A stretch of 64,000 nucleotides of DNA, taken from Narthecium ossifragum (taxonomy: Eukaryota; Streptophyta; Magnoliopsida; Dioscoreales; Nartheciaceae). Each line of letters begins with the position of its first letter. The first letter of the stretch is position 1. The position numbers and the translations under genes were made by a program. The DNA lies in contig OY986967.1 in assembly GCA_963920575.1 (NCBI GenBank), positions 5,475,166 to 5,539,165 of the forward strand, in the 5' to 3' direction. Positions 60,801-64,000 of this stretch are shown one piece after another. Under the pieces are notes generated by a model. That model worked only from the letters and a program-made list of their open reading frames with translations. It was not told the origin of the DNA and did no database searches.

Positions 60801-62232
60801 CGGGATTACGTTAGGAGCGAAGCATCTAGGCGCTTGCTTATATGGCTGAAAGTTTGGCCGAGTAGGGAGTTCATGTTCGACGATATTCCTATCTAGGCCA
60901 GGCATTTCCTTATATCCCATGCAAAACAATCTTTATATGATCGTAAAATAGCAATGAGTTTGTACCTTACATTTTGGTCGATAAGCTTGCTAATGAAGGT
61001 TGGACGATGCTCTTCGCCATCACCAAGGTCGATTTCTTCTAATGGATCCTGAGCTTGCATGTTTCCACGTTTTTCATAGGGGACTTGTTCATCGTCCTCT
61101 TGGGGAATCTCCTTTAGACAATCAAGGTCGTTCGCTTCTTGTGTGGCGAACGCTTCTACTTGATAAGCCATTAGTTTGGCTTTTAAGGTCGTTACAACGG
61201 CCTAATTTCTTTCAGGGTGTGAACCCATTACTGTAAAGTTGTGGCCGATGATCGGCCAGCTTTAGGTGCGAAGACCACTTAGGTTGGTCTTGCAGGATCG
61301 AATAGTTCCGCCACGCGTTCCTTCAGCATAACACCATTCTCGGATACTACCTTCAATGCATCATCGATCTGAAGGAATTGCAAGGGACCATAGCTGCAAT
61401 CGTAGAAGGACGCCTCCATAGCATGAGTGTCCATACTATAGGGCATGTTGTCGGCCATCACAGATTCAACATTTCCCTTGTCATTCCACATGAAAAGACA
61501 TTGGTGAAGAGAAGATGGAACGCATTGACTAGCATGAATCCAGTCTCGACCAAGCAAAACATTATAGCTGGTCGTTGAGTCCATGACAAAGAACGCTGTC
61601 GTTCTAGTAACACTCCCAACCTTGATATCCAAAGGAAGGATTCCCTTTGCAGGGGTTGGAACTCCACTGAACCCTGTTAGCGTTATATCCGTGGGGATAA
61701 GATCGCTATCGGTATTGTGCAGTTTCTTCATCATCTTAGCAGGGATGACGTTCACTGCGGCTCCGGTGTCGATCAATACTCTGCTTACTGGGACACCGTT
61801 GATCTCGGCCTTAACATGTAAAGGCCATAAATGGCGTGTCATTGCTTCTGGCGGTCGTTCGAACACAACCTTGTTCCGATCTTGGGAATCTTCCTTGTGC
61901 AAACTGGCCGATGACTGAGATCGATCTTCAACTTTCTTGCCTTTGACTTTGGCGGCAACATGGACGACTTCCGGATTCTCCTGTCCCTCCCATGATTGCC
62001 GTTGCTGGTCAATTTGGTGACAACCTTGTTTTGCCTCTGTGGCTTCTACATCCCAACCAGTTGGAGTGATTGGCATGTTGTCGGCTGGTGGAGTGTACTT
62101 GGCGACATCGGACTTGGGAACCCACTTCTTTACTAGAGGATCACCATAACAAACTAAGTAATCGAACTTACCATTTGGTTGTCCTAAAGTGCTGATAGCT
62201 GGGTTTCCCGCCTTGTAAAGTTCCATCAACAA
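57802..62232 (-). pseudogene. element H pol (protease, RT, RNase H, integrase), decayed
   Basis: Protease with LIDTGAAVNVIPA (about 61770), RT (VPVKKKNGKLRVCIDFRNLN, then FMDGYSGYNQI, and YVDD near 60380), RNase H (59429-59998, from FYIAAADRSIGGLLAQDG) and integrase: HHCC HNGVCGAHQSG..CESCQKHG (about 58735-58870), then WAIDIIGKI, SDQGTMF and NGQAEASNK giving the D, D, E triad. The C-terminus ends KKYYPSM at 57802. Stops (for example TGA in TYQ-R-AMNLIF near 60429, TAA near 58519) and at least three frame changes (between 61279 and 61171, near 60930, and between RNase H and integrase) make it non-functional. Confidence 0.9.
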
Positions 62233-62388
62233 CTTGTTCTGAGATATTTTCCTTCTTGCAGCTTCCTCATCACCCTAGCCGGTTGGTACGATGGTTGTCG
62301 ACGTCGATGGCACAATCTGAGCGACGACCTCCGTCTTCTTGACGAGACGCTTTACCTTCACCTCCCCATAGACCCGTAGATAAACATA

Positions 62389-64000
62389 TCAGCCACTTGG
62401 CTGGCCACCTGGTCCAACTGCTGGATTGCCTTCTTCATACAACTGCTTCAATAATTGTTCTGTAGACATACCCCTCTTATGAGCTTCTTCGGCAATGTCG
62501 ATTTTTTCTTCGACCTCGACGTATTCATCTTCATCGTCGAGTATTAGGTTTATTGGTGTTGAATCTTCAACTTCATCGACCAAAATGGCCGACGTTTCTT
62601 CATCTTCATCAATCAGTGTGGCTGACGGTTCATCATTGGCCATATGAGATATCTCTGAGTCACTCTCAACTGGACATTGTTGTTCAAGGAGGCTTGGCAG
62701 AATGTAATTGTTGACGATGACTGACGGGAGTATTCCAAATCGAATAACCTGGTTCCCTCCTGCTTCATCGTCATCCTCCTTATTTGGACGATAAAATTTG
62801 CTCTTGGACGATTCTATTGCTTTGGAGCCAGCAACATCATCCTCAATCTCCTCAGCCTCTTCAGTCTGACTTGGGTCATTTTCTTGAGACTGCTTGGCCC
62901 TCATCATCTGGTCGTACTTTTTCTGGTATCGCCGGTACTGAGTCCTCGTCATCTCCTCCACGGGAACCGATCGACGAGTGTAGCAGTTGTAGTTGTACCA
63001 TCGTTCTGGCTTGTAAGGCTGAGGTACAAAGTTATTTGGGTACACGTGAGGCTAAACTATGTTGCATTGCCGGGACTGTGGGCGATGAAACCTGGTCCCA
63101 GAGAACGGTGTCATCGGTCGACTGAGGTCCCAATGACATCTTGGGCAGACATGTGGAAGAGCATGTTCCTTCCCTTTGTCTTGGCTGAGTCGAGCAAACA
63201 CATCCGGACGATTATCGTCCTGAGTCTCGTCTATGACGATCTTGAACTTTGACAATTTGAAATTTGCCACATCAGTCAACACCATCCCCACTGGAGCAGC
63301 CTTGGAGAATGGATTTGCATCAACTCCCATGTGTTTGGTTGGGAAACCAATCCGACCTGAGTCAATCGCATCCTGCAAAACATTACGGAAAACCAAGCAT
63401 TGATTAGTGTGATGTGACCAAGCATTATGCCACTTACAATATCTTTTGTCCTTGATTTCATCTATACTTGGCATAGCATGTCCATCTTTCAATTTGACTT
63501 GTTTATCTTTCAGTAATTGATCAAAGATTTGATCGGCCTTTGAAATATCAAAAGAAAACTTTCGTGTTTGACATTTACCGTCTCTGACCACTTCTTTACC
63601 CTTAAGTTCTCGCTCAAGTTTGGCAAGAGCTTTACATATATAAAGTTTTCCTTTAAGGAGCTCGGCCAAACAAACATCGTCCATATTGTAATTTTCTACA
63701 TCGACGTCACTAACTTGGTTTATTTCATAGTTAGTGTCTCTATAGTATGTTCCTTTGGAAGATGATTTCATCTCGTCTTCTTCTCTCAATAATTGTTCGT
63801 AACGTATAGCGCTAGTCTGCAGTTGAAATAGATCGATGAAATCTCTGTCTTGGAACTTCTTTTTAAGTTCAAAGGCTAATCCACTTTGAGCGATTTTTAC
63901 AAATTCCCTTTCATGCAAGGGAATAAAGCACCTACTTCTCGCTCTTTCAAATCTTTGTAGGAACGACTCAACATTCTCATCTGGTCGCTGCCTCAGTTGA
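62389..64000 (-). pseudogene. element H gag, partial, decayed
   Basis: Coding on the minus strand from the window edge: QLRQRPDENVESFLQRFERA is a retrotransposon gag signature, followed by a long helical part and the knuckle-like YCKWHNAWSHHTNQCLVFR (near 63430) seen in Tat gag. In-frame stops are at about 63049, 62386 and elsewhere. The stretch 62389-63045 is acidic and Glu/Asp-rich and links gag to protease. The N-terminus is outside the window. Confidence 0.82.

Larger units (their letters stand above)
52586..64000 (-). mobile_element. element H: Tat-like Ty3/gypsy retrotransposon, continues past the window
   Basis: Minus-strand order from the right edge: gag, protease, RT, RNase H, integrase (ends 57802), then an antisense plus-strand mobile-domain gene (54264-57702), polypurine tract and 3' LTR (52586-53880). 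A gag knuckle of the CKWHN type, the RT wording and an extra antisense frame between pol and 3' LTR are known marks of the Tat branch. The 5' LTR lies outside the window, so no target duplication can be tested. It begins 184 bp after the P450 stop. Confidence 0.88.

Overview
The window is nuclear DNA of a flowering plant. Its genes carry many short GT-AG introns, the first P450 exon is very GC-rich at its 5' end (a gradient common in monocots), and most of the rest is nested LTR retrotransposons of Tekay-like and Tat-like Ty3/gypsy type, with copia, LINE and hAT pieces. A monocot is my best guess, but no species is indicated.

Three host genes can be modelled. At 1636-5530 (minus) lies an eight-exon plastid-type FAD-dependent oxidoreductase (DAO fold). 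At 6001-10485 (minus) lies a complete 19-exon MCM5 replicative helicase gene (729 residues) with two E2F-type sites just upstream. At 43124-52401 (plus) lies a two-exon cytochrome P450 of CYP706 type (509 residues); its single intron is 7.7 kb and full of transposons, yet both exons are open and in phase.

The region 11.0-43 kb is a transposon nest. A decayed LINE (11035-17075) is split by a 2.4 kb solo LTR (D, 11358-16302, target duplication GAGAC), which holds another solo LTR of the same family in opposite orientation (E, 11649-14188). Next comes a minus-strand Tekay-like element (A, 17844-39242). Its 3' LTR holds two further solo LTRs (I, 18951-21176, duplication CTACC; C, 22060-24364, duplication CTTTA). 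Its pol C-terminus is broken by a complete non-autonomous element (B, 24714-32272, duplication CATGC) with a tRNA-Asp-type primer site and an open 429-codon reading frame of unknown function. Fragments of an hAT element and a copia element follow at 40.07-40.56 kb.

Inside the P450 intron are GC-rich gene-like blocks, an AT-rich 20-bp tandem array, an hAT MITE (47352-47803, 8-bp duplication CCAACCAG) and solo LTR F (48228-50888), itself split by solo LTR G (49282-50367). From 52586 to the window end is a minus-strand Tat-like element (H) that carries, antisense to gag-pol, an intron-containing plant-mobile-domain gene decayed by stops.

The most unusual signal is a class of short perfect or near-perfect hairpins with GATCGATC or GGTCGATC arms. 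They occur repeatedly in the LTRs of several unrelated element families, often directly upstream of the LTR TATA box. One 27-bp stretch from this class is shared, with one mismatch, by two otherwise different LTRs.
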